DNA of 48,761 nucleotides from Deltaproteobacteria bacterium (GTDB taxonomy: Bacteria > Myxococcota_A > UBA796 > JAFGLY01): positions 1 through 48,761 of the forward strand of contig JAFGLY010000158.1 of NCBI GenBank assembly GCA_016927815.1, given 5' to 3'. Within the stretch, counting starts at the first letter, position 1; each line of letters opens with the position of its first letter. The notes below the pieces were generated by a model that was given only the letters and a program-made list of their open reading frames with translations, was not told the origin of the DNA and made no database searches. Shown here one piece after another: positions 1 through 7,485 of the stretch. Both the position numbers and the translations under genes were made by a program.

Positions 1-698
1 ACCGTGCAGACGGGCCAGGGCACCTCGAGCAGATCGAGGAGCGCCGCCACGTTGTCGGCCGTTTCCGTCCGGTCGAGGCCCGTGGCCACCACGAGCAGTG
101 GCTGGGATCGGGCGCCGTCGGGCCCCTCGGGGGGCGTTTCCCCGAAGGCAGGATGAAAGCGGAAGCTCCGGCCCGAGAGGATCTCCAGGGCGTCCTCGAG
201 GCCGGTCAGCGGGTCGTCTCCCGAGACCACCAGCCAGACCAGGTCGGCCCGCCGGGCCAGGTCGAAGACCCAGGGCTCGGTGTGCTCGGCGTCGAGGGGC
301 GCGAGGTCGATGAGCTGGATCGCCACGTCCTCCCAGGGCATCATCCCGGGGGTCGGCTCGCGGGTTGTGCCTGCCCACGCCCCCACCTCGGGCTCGGCAC
401 GGGTCAGCGCGGCCACGAGCGACGACTTGCCGGTGTTGGGCAGACCCACGAGGGCCACCTGTCCTGCCCCCTCGCTCGGGATGTGCCACGAGAATCCGGC
501 TCGGACGCCCTTCTTCTCAGGGGTTCGGCGCAGCTTGGCGAGCCGCGCCTTCAGTTCCCCCTGGAGGCGGTCGGTCCCCTTGTGCTTGGGGATGAGCTTG
601 AGCATCTCCTCCAGGGCCACGATCTTCTCCCGGACGGTGGCAGCCCTTCGGAATCGCTCCTCGGCGGCGAGGTAGTCGGGGGTCAGGTTGGCCGGCAT
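1..698 (-). CDS. Obg/DRG-type GTPase, truncated by the window edge
   Basis: The reading frame begins at an ATG at 698 and runs off the left end, giving about 232 residues without a stop. A Walker A motif (LVGLPNTGKSSL) lies near residue 82. Further on are a conserved threonine in an EVGAWAGTTREP stretch and a possible G3 equivalent (IQLIDLAPL), as in the Obg/DRG branch of TRAFAC GTPases. An N-terminal helical segment with ARLAKLRRTPEKK resembles the DRG N-terminus. DRG/Obg proteins bind GTP and associate with ribosomes. Only the N-terminal part is visible, so a C-terminal TGS domain cannot be checked. The start lies 6 bases after the stop of the upstream same-strand membrane gene, so they are probably co-transcribed. 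Confidence 0.75.
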   Translation of the reverse strand, partial: MPANLTPDYLAAEERFRRAATVREKIVALEEMLKLIPKHKGTDRLQGELKARLAKLRRTPEKKGVRAGFSWHIPSEGAGQVALVGLPNTGKSSLVAALTRAEPEVGAWAGTTREPTPGMMPWEDVAIQLIDLAPLDAEHTEPWVFDLARRADLVWLVVSGDDPLTGLEDALEILSGRSFRFHPAFGETPPEGPDGARSQPLLVVATGLDRTETADNVAALLDLLEVPWPVCT

Positions 699-704
699 GG
701 AGGT

Positions 705-1562
705 TCAGAGGAAGGCGGTGACCCCCGCGACGAGGACCAGCAGGGCGGACAGGATCGGGAGGACGAGCGCCCTCCGGGAGGTCGCGGGCTCCAGGGGCTG
801 AAAGTGGCCGTCCTCGTCGAGGCGGAAGGGCCCGGGCAGGGTCACCAGCAGCCGGGCCTCGGCCGGCGCCTCCGGGTCGTAGATCACAGGGGTTTCGGGT
901 CCGTCCGAGAGGACCAGCGGGCTGTGCGTGGACCACTGGAGCGCGAGCGGCTCCTCCGCCCCCTCCGGGGTGTACCGGTACTCCAGGTGGTGCAGGGGCG
1001 GGAGCCCGATGGGGGATGGCACGTCGTCCCGGGCCCAGAACTCGCCCCGGGTGACGGCGCCCTGCCGCATGAGGCGGAGGGCGAGTCGTGCTTCCCGCAC
1101 CGCGGGAACCAGGATCCAGACCCCCGCGATGGGCAGGAGAACCGTGAGGAGCGCCCACGGCGGGAACGGGCTGCGCCAGGTCCCGTGGAGCCGGGCGATC
1201 TCGGGACGGTCCAGGAGGTGCTCGACGGTCACCGAGTCGCCGGGATCGCGGAAGCCGCCGATCCACCAGGCGGTCGCCTCCACGGAGGGGGCCTCGGGCG
1301 AGGCCGGCTGGAACGAGAACCGGATCTCTTGGAGCGTGAGGGCCCGCGGCCAGCGATCGCCCGGTTGGAGGGCCGGTACGCGGTGGGTGGCGACCACGGT
1401 TCCCCCGGCAGTGGCCACGTTCCCGGCGAAGTGCCACAACGAGGAGACGTCGGTGCGGGGAGCGACGGCGAGGAAGAGGGCGAGGCCGAGACCCAGGAGG
1501 GCCAGGCCGATCTGCGCTTTCGGGCCGCCCAGGTAGACCTGGATCCGGAGATCCCGGGACAG
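705..1562 (-). CDS. DUF3592-like two-TM membrane protein, start unclear
   Basis: The product has one TM helix near its N-terminus (IGLALLGLGLALFLAV), a soluble extracytoplasmic part, a second TM (WALLTVLLPIAGVWIL), a cytoplasmic-looking beta-rich segment (EYRYTPEGAEEPLALQW, PVIYDPEAP) and a final C-terminal TM. The YRY...G and VIYDPEAPAEARL patterns are typical of DUF3592 proteins, whose function is unknown. The frame has no ATG, GTG or TTG between about 1813 and 1439, and starting at TTG 1439 would remove the first TM. CTG 1562 is the start given here, without support from a ribosome site. An ATG at 1726 with a strong purine-rich ribosome site sits in another frame, which suggests a frameshift around 1610-1640. 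Confidence 0.6.
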   Translation of the reverse strand: MSRDLRIQVYLGGPKAQIGLALLGLGLALFLAVAPRTDVSSLWHFAGNVATAGGTVVATHRVPALQPGDRWPRALTLQEIRFSFQPASPEAPSVEATAWWIGGFRDPGDSVTVEHLLDRPEIARLHGTWRSPFPPWALLTVLLPIAGVWILVPAVREARLALRLMRQGAVTRGEFWARDDVPSPIGLPPLHHLEYRYTPEGAEEPLALQWSTHSPLVLSDGPETPVIYDPEAPAEARLLVTLPGPFRLDEDGHFQPLEPATSRRALVLPILSALLVLVAGVTAFL

Positions 1563-1757
1563 GGTCCGGGGTGGGGACGCGAGGTGGGGCAGCCGGGGCA
1601 GCAGCGCCGTACCCTCCCGGGCAGAGGACAGACCAGGAGTAGCACGGGCTCCGGGGCCTCGGCGACCCGGGGCGTCCTGCGAGGGTCCGAGGCCGAGGCC
1701 CGGTTGACCCTGGGGGGCTCCGACATTACCCCCCCTCTCCTGGCCCGGAGCGTGCCC

Positions 1758-2867
1758 ATGGCCCCCAAGTCCCTCGAAGGAGGCTTGCGAAGCAAGCAGC
1801 AGCTCTCCCATGGCGAAGGCCTCGTCCCCTTGAGGCCCATGGTGCTCAGCGAGGTCCACGACTTCGACGAGATGCTCGCGCGCATGGCCCGGTGCTCGTT
1901 CCAGGGCCGGATGCTGGGTCGGGCCGCCGACGTGCTGGAACTCATGTTCAGCGAGGAGGGGGCCTTCGTGGTCCTCACGATCAGCGGGGCCATGACCGTG
2001 GGCCAGATGGGTCCGGTCTTCGCCGAGTTGATCCGGACGGGGCGGGTGCAAGCGGTAGTGGGCACGGGCGCCCTGCTCACCCACGACGTCGTGGAAACCA
2101 TGGGGTTTCCCCACTTCGAAGCCCCCCCCTGGAGCGACGAGGAAGCCAGGGAGGCCGGCGTGTGCCGCGTGTTCGACTCGGCCGAGTTGGAGTCGTCCCT
2201 GGAGGTCTTCGGGCAGTTCGTGGACGACCACTGGGAGGCGCTCCTGCCCGCCCTCACGGACGGCGTCCCCCGGGGCAGTACCGACTTCTGCCGCCGCGTG
2301 GGGGAACTGCTGCTACGCCACTACCCCGGTCGCACCGGCATCATGGCGGCCTGCGCCGAGCAGGGGATTCCGCTCTACATCCCCGCGTTCACGGATTGCG
2401 AGATGGCCTTAAACCTCCAGTTCCGCATGATCCGGCGGTCCGGGGCCGTGACGGATCCACTCACCAGCGCGCCGGTCGTCCCTTTCAACGGATTCGTGGA
2501 CCTGCTCGACTACACCCGCCGGGTAGAGGCGCACCGCGACGGCCAGCTCTGCATGTTCACCGTGGGCGGCGGCGTACCCCGCAACTGGGCGCAGCAGGTG
2601 GCACCCGCGCTCGACACCATGCACATGAACGGCGTGGACGTCCGGGTGCCGGTGTTCAGCCGTGCGGTCCGCATCTGTCCGGATCCGCCCGACTGGGGTC
2701 ACCTGTCGGGCTGCACCTACGCCGAGGGCGTGTCTTGGGCCAAGTTCGCCTCGGAGGCCAAGGGCGGCCGGTACGCGGAGGTGATGGCCGACGCCACGCT
2801 GGTCCTGCCCCTCCTGGTCAAGGGTGTGCTCGAGCGCCTGCGCAAGAAGGGGCGGCTCCCGGCGTGA
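1758..2867 (+). CDS. Deoxyhypusine synthase-like protein
   Basis: A 369-residue protein of the deoxyhypusine synthase (DHS) family. Seen in sequence: an NAD-fold segment (ISGAMTVGQMGPVFAELIR, residues about 75-93), a VVGTGALLTHDVVE strand-loop matching the VTTAGGVEEDL region of eukaryotic DHS, and a VSWAKF motif (325-330) matching the active-site SWGK, whose lysine forms the enzyme-spermidine intermediate. DHS transfers the aminobutyl group of spermidine to a lysine on eIF5A. Bacteria lack eIF5A, and bacterial DHS-like proteins are mostly uncharacterised or act in polyamine metabolism. ATG 1758 is chosen for the GGAG 7 bases upstream; ATG 1839 is a shorter alternative that still keeps the core. 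It is divergent from the DUF3592-like gene. Confidence 0.85.
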   Translation: MAPKSLEGGLRSKQQLSHGEGLVPLRPMVLSEVHDFDEMLARMARCSFQGRMLGRAADVLELMFSEEGAFVVLTISGAMTVGQMGPVFAELIRTGRVQAVVGTGALLTHDVVETMGFPHFEAPPWSDEEAREAGVCRVFDSAELESSLEVFGQFVDDHWEALLPALTDGVPRGSTDFCRRVGELLLRHYPGRTGIMAACAEQGIPLYIPAFTDCEMALNLQFRMIRRSGAVTDPLTSAPVVPFNGFVDLLDYTRRVEAHRDGQLCMFTVGGGVPRNWAQQVAPALDTMHMNGVDVRVPVFSRAVRICPDPPDWGHLSGCTYAEGVSWAKFASEAKGGRYAEVMADATLVLPLLVKGVLERLRKKGRLPA

Positions 2868-2938
2868 GGCCATGGGAGCGTCCGGCCCGGACCTTGGGTT
2901 AGCCGGGGGCGTGGTCGCACCGCATCGTGGAGCCTCCC

Positions 2939-3172
2939 ATGCGTACCGCTGTCCCGGTCTCCCTCCTCGTCGCCTGCCTGGCGCACCCGCCCGCTGCCGC
3001 TGCCGACACGGGCGACACCGGGGCGGACACCGCCGAGGACAGCAGGACCGCCGGCGCCGCGGGGCTTGCCGGCGAGAGCGGCGGCTGTGCGGGGTGCGCC
3101 GTCCCCCCGGACCCCCTGGCCGGTGTCCTCCCGCTCCTCGCGGCGCTGCTGCTGGTCCGCCGCCGCCGCTGA
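2939..3172 (+). CDS. Small secreted protein with MYXO-CTERM-like sorting signal
   Basis: A 77-residue protein made almost entirely of targeting signals. It has an N-terminal signal peptide (VPVSLLVACLAHPPAAAA), a short Asp/Thr/Gly-rich linker (DTGDTGADTAEDS), then a GGCAGC cysteine motif, a hydrophobic helix (LAGVLPLLAALLLV) and a terminal RRRR. The Cys motif, helix and Arg tail match the MYXO-CTERM pattern, a proposed surface-sorting signal of Myxococcota. ATG 2939 is preferred because GGAG precedes it at good spacing; an in-frame GTG at 2927 is the alternative. The stop is 10 bases before the flavoprotein lipoprotein gene, so they form an operon. No folded domain is left, so the function is unknown. 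Confidence 0.7.
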   Translation: MRTAVPVSLLVACLAHPPAAAADTGDTGADTAEDSRTAGAAGLAGESGGCAGCAVPPDPLAGVLPLLAALLLVRRRR

Positions 3173-3182
3173 CGAGGGCTGT

Positions 3183-4751
3183 GTGAGCCCGAGAATCCCG
3201 GTCCCCCTCCTGCTGCTGACGGCCTGCTGCACGCCCTTTGCCGACACGGGCCAGGACACCGCCCTCCCGGACGACACGCCCCCAGACGGCAGTTGGGACG
3301 TCCTCGTGGTCGGCGCGGGGCCCGGAGGTCTCGCCGCGGCCCTCGAGGCGCGGGATCGGGGGGCCACGGTCCGGGTGATCGAGCGCGAGGCGCACTCGGG
3401 GGGTGCTCTGTGGTACGCAGGTTCCATCCTGCTGTTTTCTGGCACCGAGGAGCAGGCGGCCGCGGGGGTGGAGGACTCGCCCGAGATCCTGCTCTCCGAG
3501 TGGGAAGGGTTCACCGGCGGCGATCCTGGGGATCCCTGGGTCCAGGCCTTCGCGACGCGCAACGTGCCCGACGTACACGACTGGATCCTCGAGAAGAGCG
3601 GGGAGACGATCGTGTTCTCGGGCCTCGAGGACGCATCGAGCGGGCCCACCTCGCGGATCCACGAGACGCAGGGCCGCGGGATGGACCTCACCGACGGACT
3701 GGAGGCCAGCCTCGGCCAGGAGGCCATCCTGTTCTCCACCACCGTGGACGGGTTCGTGAGCGATCCCGACGGCGCCGTGATCGGCGTGACGTGGCACCGC
3801 ACGGACGACGCTGGCGTACGGGGATGGAGCGCAGCCGGGCGCACGATCCTGGCCACGGGTGGCTTCCAGCGCGACCTGGACCGGGTCCGCGCGTTCAGAC
3901 CCGACCTCGAGGGCGTGGACCTCCTCTACGCCTGCACGCCCGGCACGGACGGCAACGGACACGCGCTGCTCGAGTCGCTGGGCGCCCGGTGGGCCAACGG
4001 GCGGGCGATCGGCCTGTACCTGCACGGCACGCCGGATCCGCGATCCTGCGGGGAGGAGGTGTTCTTGCGGTACCTGACGGCAGGGATCTGGGTGGACCCC
4101 GACGGGCGCCGGTTCATGGACGAGAGCACCGTCAACGGCCTCTCCACCGCCGACCGGGCACTCGAGGCGGTCGGACCCGTGGTCTGGCTGGTGGTGGACG
4201 GCTCCCTGGTCCAGGCCAGCGCCTTCATGGACCTCATGGTGCTCGAGGGCGAGACGGGCACGTACACCGTCGAGGAGATGCTCGCGGGCGGGTACGTCGT
4301 CTCGAGCGAGACCGTCGCCGGACTGGCAGGGGCCATCGGCGCCGATCCGGCGATCCTCCAGGCGAGCGTGGACGGGTTCAACGCCTGGGTCCGCGACGAG
4401 GCCGAGGACGAATGGCGCGAGGACCGCGTCGGTGTGCGTCCCATCGAATCGCCACCCTTCTACGCCACGCGGCTCATGCCCTCCACCACCAAGGCCTTCG
4501 GGGGCATCGCGGTCGACACGGGCGGGCGCGTGACGGACGCGGGGGGGGCGCCCCTCCCGGGTGTGCTCGCCGCGGGCGAACTCACGGGCATGGCGGGCGG
4601 CAGCCTCGTGGGTCACACGGGGTTCTCGGGGAGCCTATCGGCCGTCCTGCTGTCGGGCCGGATCGCCGGCGCCACGGCGGCCGAGGAGGCCCTGGGCCGA
4701 CGGTGCCGGCCAGCCGATCCGCCCGATCACCACCCGTGCGTCATGCGATAG
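3183..4751 (+). CDS. FAD-dependent oxidoreductase lipoprotein (FAD_binding_2 family)
   Basis: A 522-residue flavoprotein starting at GTG 3183, with GAGG upstream. The N-terminus is a lipoprotein signal with lipobox LTAC (followed by a second Cys), then a linker rich in Asp and Thr. The Rossmann FAD motif VVGAGPGGLAAALEARDRG follows, ending in an acidic VIER. The C-terminal part has TKAFGGIAVDTGGRV, then GVLAAGELTG and GHTGFSGSL, the FAD-capping signature of the fumarate reductase/3-ketosteroid dehydrogenase family. The substrate cannot be deduced. Lipidation would place it outside the cytoplasm, which is unusual for this family. Its 3' end overlaps the convergent gene at 4727-6355 by 25 bases. 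Confidence 0.85.
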   Translation: MSPRIPVPLLLLTACCTPFADTGQDTALPDDTPPDGSWDVLVVGAGPGGLAAALEARDRGATVRVIEREAHSGGALWYAGSILLFSGTEEQAAAGVEDSPEILLSEWEGFTGGDPGDPWVQAFATRNVPDVHDWILEKSGETIVFSGLEDASSGPTSRIHETQGRGMDLTDGLEASLGQEAILFSTTVDGFVSDPDGAVIGVTWHRTDDAGVRGWSAAGRTILATGGFQRDLDRVRAFRPDLEGVDLLYACTPGTDGNGHALLESLGARWANGRAIGLYLHGTPDPRSCGEEVFLRYLTAGIWVDPDGRRFMDESTVNGLSTADRALEAVGPVVWLVVDGSLVQASAFMDLMVLEGETGTYTVEEMLAGGYVVSSETVAGLAGAIGADPAILQASVDGFNAWVRDEAEDEWREDRVGVRPIESPPFYATRLMPSTTKAFGGIAVDTGGRVTDAGGAPLPGVLAAGELTGMAGGSLVGHTGFSGSLSAVLLSGRIAGATAAEEALGRRCRPADPPDHHPCVMR

Positions 4752-6355
4752 TCCAGGACCAGGCAGGGGATCGCGTCGGGCAGGGGCCCGACCACCTTCT
4801 CGGCCTCCTGGCGGTCCTGCCCGCCCTCCAGCGTGACCTTGCAGGGCAGGAGGATGGACCGGGCAAGGGTCCGCGCGGTCTCCCGCAGCACCCACTCTCC
4901 GCGGGTGCCCAGGCCCATGAGCACGGTGCCGGTGGGTGCGTGGGCGAAGTCGAGGTCGATGTCCCGCTGGCGGAAGTCGGCATCGGGCAGGTCCGCGGCG
5001 AAGAACTTCGCGAGGCGCGAGGTGATGCCGTACGGGGACTCGGGGGGCGGCACCAGGGAGGCGTCCGGTCCCAGGTGATCCCCCATGGTCCGGATCACCC
5101 GGGCGACCCGGGTGCGGTCGTCGTCGCCCAGGACGAACAGGCAGCCCCGCTGGCCCCGGCTGAAGGGAGCCACGTCGGACTCGAATCCCTCGGGCAACGC
5201 AGACCCGCCCGCGGCGCGCACCGTGCCCAGGAGCAGCTCGTCGCGCCGGGCGACGTTGGACGCGAGGCCGCCGAGATCGCCCGTGACGAGCGCGTCGGGC
5301 TGGACGGAGAGCCCGAGGTGCAGAGCCTGGCGGTAGGTGAGCCGGCCTACGCCCCGCGTGCAGACGTCGGCCTGCAGGGAGTCCTCCTTGCGGCCCCACT
5401 CACGGTGGCCGAGCGCGGACTCGACGCCCGCCCAGACCACCGCCTTGGCGAAGCCGGCGTCGAGCCCCTCGTCCTGCACGATCTCCTGCCGCCACGTGGC
5501 GAACGCGGCCGCCTCCGGACGCTTGGGGTCGAGGAGCCAGCCGAAGTCGGCGGACCGGATGGCGGTGAGCTGCTCCAGGACGGCCTTCTGGACGATCTCG
5601 TCCTCCAGGGCCTGGCCCAGCCCCACGGAGTCGGTGATGCGGGCGGCCAGCTGGGTGAACGTGGCCTTCTCGCTTCCCTCCATGGTCTGCGCGAACTCGA
5701 GCGACTTGTTGCAGTTCTCCAGCCTGACCGAGGTGGTCCCGTAGTTCTTCTTCCACTTGGTGGCCTTGCAGGACATGCCTCCGCCCCAGGCGAAGCCGGC
5801 GATCAGCATGAGCCCGACGAAGAGGTAGCGAGGTTGCAGGAACGTCCCGGTCTTGATGAACGTGAAGGCCCGCTGGACCTCCGCGCCGATCTTGGTCGTG
5901 AGGACCTGGGTGAGCGCCTGGCGCTTGCCCTCGTCGGCGAGCGCCTTGCCGGAGAGCCGCTTCCGGGCCTTGCTGCCGAACGCCCCCGAGCCGCCCGCAG
6001 CCTGCTCGGGCAACGTGTCGAGTTCCACGATGAACCGGGGGCCCTGCTCGGTGACCAGCGCGAAGGCGTCCCCGGGCCGGATGGCCGTGGCGACCTCGAG
6101 CTGAGTCGGCCTGCGGGCGCTCGCGCGCCACAGGAACACCGTGGCCGTGCGCTCCACCGGCGCGATGATGAGGGAAAGGTCCGGCTGCCTTAGGATCCGG
6201 ACGTGGACCGGCAGCACCCCCAGGGCCTCCGCCAGGGTGATGTCGCACCGCCCGGCGTCCGAGCCGAGCACGACCTCGATCCCCTGGAACGGCCCGAACC
6301 GGGTTCCCCCGAACTCGGGCGCCAGGCGCAGGTAGATGGCCAGTTCCGACTTCAT
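4727..6355 (-). CDS. FHA-like domain protein with single TM helix
   Basis: A 542-residue protein. Residues about 6-112 are beta-rich and look like a divergent FHA domain (VVLGSDAGRCDITL, ALVTEQGPRFIVEL). FHA domains bind phosphothreonine, but the usual Arg/Ser/His binding residues are not clearly present. One TM helix lies at about 176-196 (YLFVGLMLIAGFAWGGG), followed by about 340 residues with no recognised fold (a Cys-containing helical stretch, then an alpha/beta part with GCLFVLGDDDRTRVARVIR). The same FHA-like/single TM/large C-terminal layout is seen in the transglycosylase fusion at 38831-40456. It is divergent from the multi-TM/FHA-like gene at 6421. A role as a phospho-reader at the inner membrane is inferred. 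Confidence 0.65.
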   Translation of the reverse strand: MKSELAIYLRLAPEFGGTRFGPFQGIEVVLGSDAGRCDITLAEALGVLPVHVRILRQPDLSLIIAPVERTATVFLWRASARRPTQLEVATAIRPGDAFALVTEQGPRFIVELDTLPEQAAGGSGAFGSKARKRLSGKALADEGKRQALTQVLTTKIGAEVQRAFTFIKTGTFLQPRYLFVGLMLIAGFAWGGGMSCKATKWKKNYGTTSVRLENCNKSLEFAQTMEGSEKATFTQLAARITDSVGLGQALEDEIVQKAVLEQLTAIRSADFGWLLDPKRPEAAAFATWRQEIVQDEGLDAGFAKAVVWAGVESALGHREWGRKEDSLQADVCTRGVGRLTYRQALHLGLSVQPDALVTGDLGGLASNVARRDELLLGTVRAAGGSALPEGFESDVAPFSRGQRGCLFVLGDDDRTRVARVIRTMGDHLGPDASLVPPPESPYGITSRLAKFFAADLPDADFRQRDIDLDFAHAPTGTVLMGLGTRGEWVLRETARTLARSILLPCKVTLEGGQDRQEAEKVVGPLPDAIPCLVLDYRMTHGW

Positions 6356-6375
6356 GGCGCCTCCACCCCTACTCC

Positions 6376-6394
6376 TATCATCCCGCGATATGAT
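6376..6394. promoter_or_regulatory. Candidate divergent promoter/operator between two FHA-like genes
   Basis: The 65-base gap between the divergent starts at 6355 and 6421 contains TATCAT (6376-6381), which could serve as a plus-strand -10 box. The half-sites ATCAT (6377-6381) and ATGAT (6390-6394) form an inverted repeat with an 8-base spacer. It is the most AT-rich stretch in the neighbourhood. Two genes with related domains reading outward from one small inverted repeat suggest shared control. No -35 box is convincing. Confidence 0.3.
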
Positions 6395-6420
6395 CCACCG
6401 CCCTCGAGTCCGGCTGCCCG

Positions 6421-7485
6421 ATGAACCTCTTCCTCGTGCCGTACACCGCGATGCGCCACCTCGTCGTCGGCTTCTGGTGTGCGAGCGCGGCGTTGCTCGC
6501 CTGGTGGGGGATGCTGCTCTGGGTGGTGGGCATCGGGCCGTCCTGGACGCAGGAGTGGGACGGCGCGATCCTCCTGGCCCTCCTGGCCGCCGTGACCGCG
6601 GGCGCCTCCATCCTGGCCGAGGATCTCCTCAGGCGCCGTCCGGTCGTGGCCACCTCGGGACGGGTGGTGCTCGCCGGGGCGATCGCGGGCCTGCTGGCCC
6701 TCGCTGCCTGGTGGCTGTGGACCTCGGTCCTGGCCCCGGGGATCGTCGCCCCACTGGTAGGCATGCTCGGAACGCAGGAGGCCGGCGGGGCGGAGGCCGG
6801 AGCCGCGGCCCTGTCTCGGGCCGTGGAGCAGGACGTGGTGGACTCGAGCCTCGTCTCCCTCCGGTACCGGTTCGGCGCCTTCGCCCTGGTGGGCCTGGCC
6901 ACGGGGCTGGGCCCGCTGGCCGTGCGCCGGTTCCGTGGGGCCCTCGACCACCTCGGCGCGGGGCTCGCGGCCGGCTTGACCGCCTCCGCGACCTGGTACG
7001 TCATCGGGCGCACGGTGGCGGCCGACCTGTACGTGGCCGACGCGGCCATGGTGGTGGGATTCGGACTCGTGTTCGGTTGGTTCGCCTGGGGCATCCCCGA
7101 GTCTCTCTACGCCGGATGGATCCGCGTCCTCTCCCCCTGGCGGTTCGGCCACCGGATCCCGGTGGATGCACCGGATGGATCTCCAAAGGAACGCTTCATC
7201 GGTCATTTCCCGCGTGGCCTGGATCTCTTCCTCCCGCTCGAGTCCGGGGTCCAGGAGATGCACGTCTCCGTCGCGGTGGACACCCGGCAGCGGTACCTGG
7301 CGCGCGGCCTCACGCTGGCCCCGACCACGATCCGGCGCTTCCTGGAGCGCGTGGACCTCCGGTACGATCCGCGCCGGCCCGCACCGTTGGAGACCCGCCT
7401 GTCCTCCGGGGACCGCATCGTGCTCGGCCAGGGAGCCGGTGCCTCGGAGGTGGAGTTCCTGATGCTGCCCCGGGAGGAGCGATGA
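6421..7485 (+). CDS. Multi-TM membrane protein with C-terminal FHA-like domain
   Basis: A 354-residue integral membrane protein. Predicted TM helices lie near residues 10-38, 46-64, 80-105, 150-165, 177-197 and 205-230. The soluble C-terminus (about 255-354; FLPLESGVQEMHVSVAV, LSSGDRIVLGQGAGASEVEF) resembles a divergent FHA-like beta-sandwich, by analogy with the other two FHA-like proteins in the window. Its stop overlaps the ATG of the VWA lipoprotein by four bases (ATGA), so translation of the two is probably coupled. It may form a membrane platform with its FHA-like tail in the cytoplasm. The FHA assignment is tentative, and the fold might be another beta domain. Confidence 0.6.
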   Translation: MNLFLVPYTAMRHLVVGFWCASAALLAWWGMLLWVVGIGPSWTQEWDGAILLALLAAVTAGASILAEDLLRRRPVVATSGRVVLAGAIAGLLALAAWWLWTSVLAPGIVAPLVGMLGTQEAGGAEAGAAALSRAVEQDVVDSSLVSLRYRFGAFALVGLATGLGPLAVRRFRGALDHLGAGLAAGLTASATWYVIGRTVAADLYVADAAMVVGFGLVFGWFAWGIPESLYAGWIRVLSPWRFGHRIPVDAPDGSPKERFIGHFPRGLDLFLPLESGVQEMHVSVAVDTRQRYLARGLTLAPTTIRRFLERVDLRYDPRRPAPLETRLSSGDRIVLGQGAGASEVEFLMLPREER

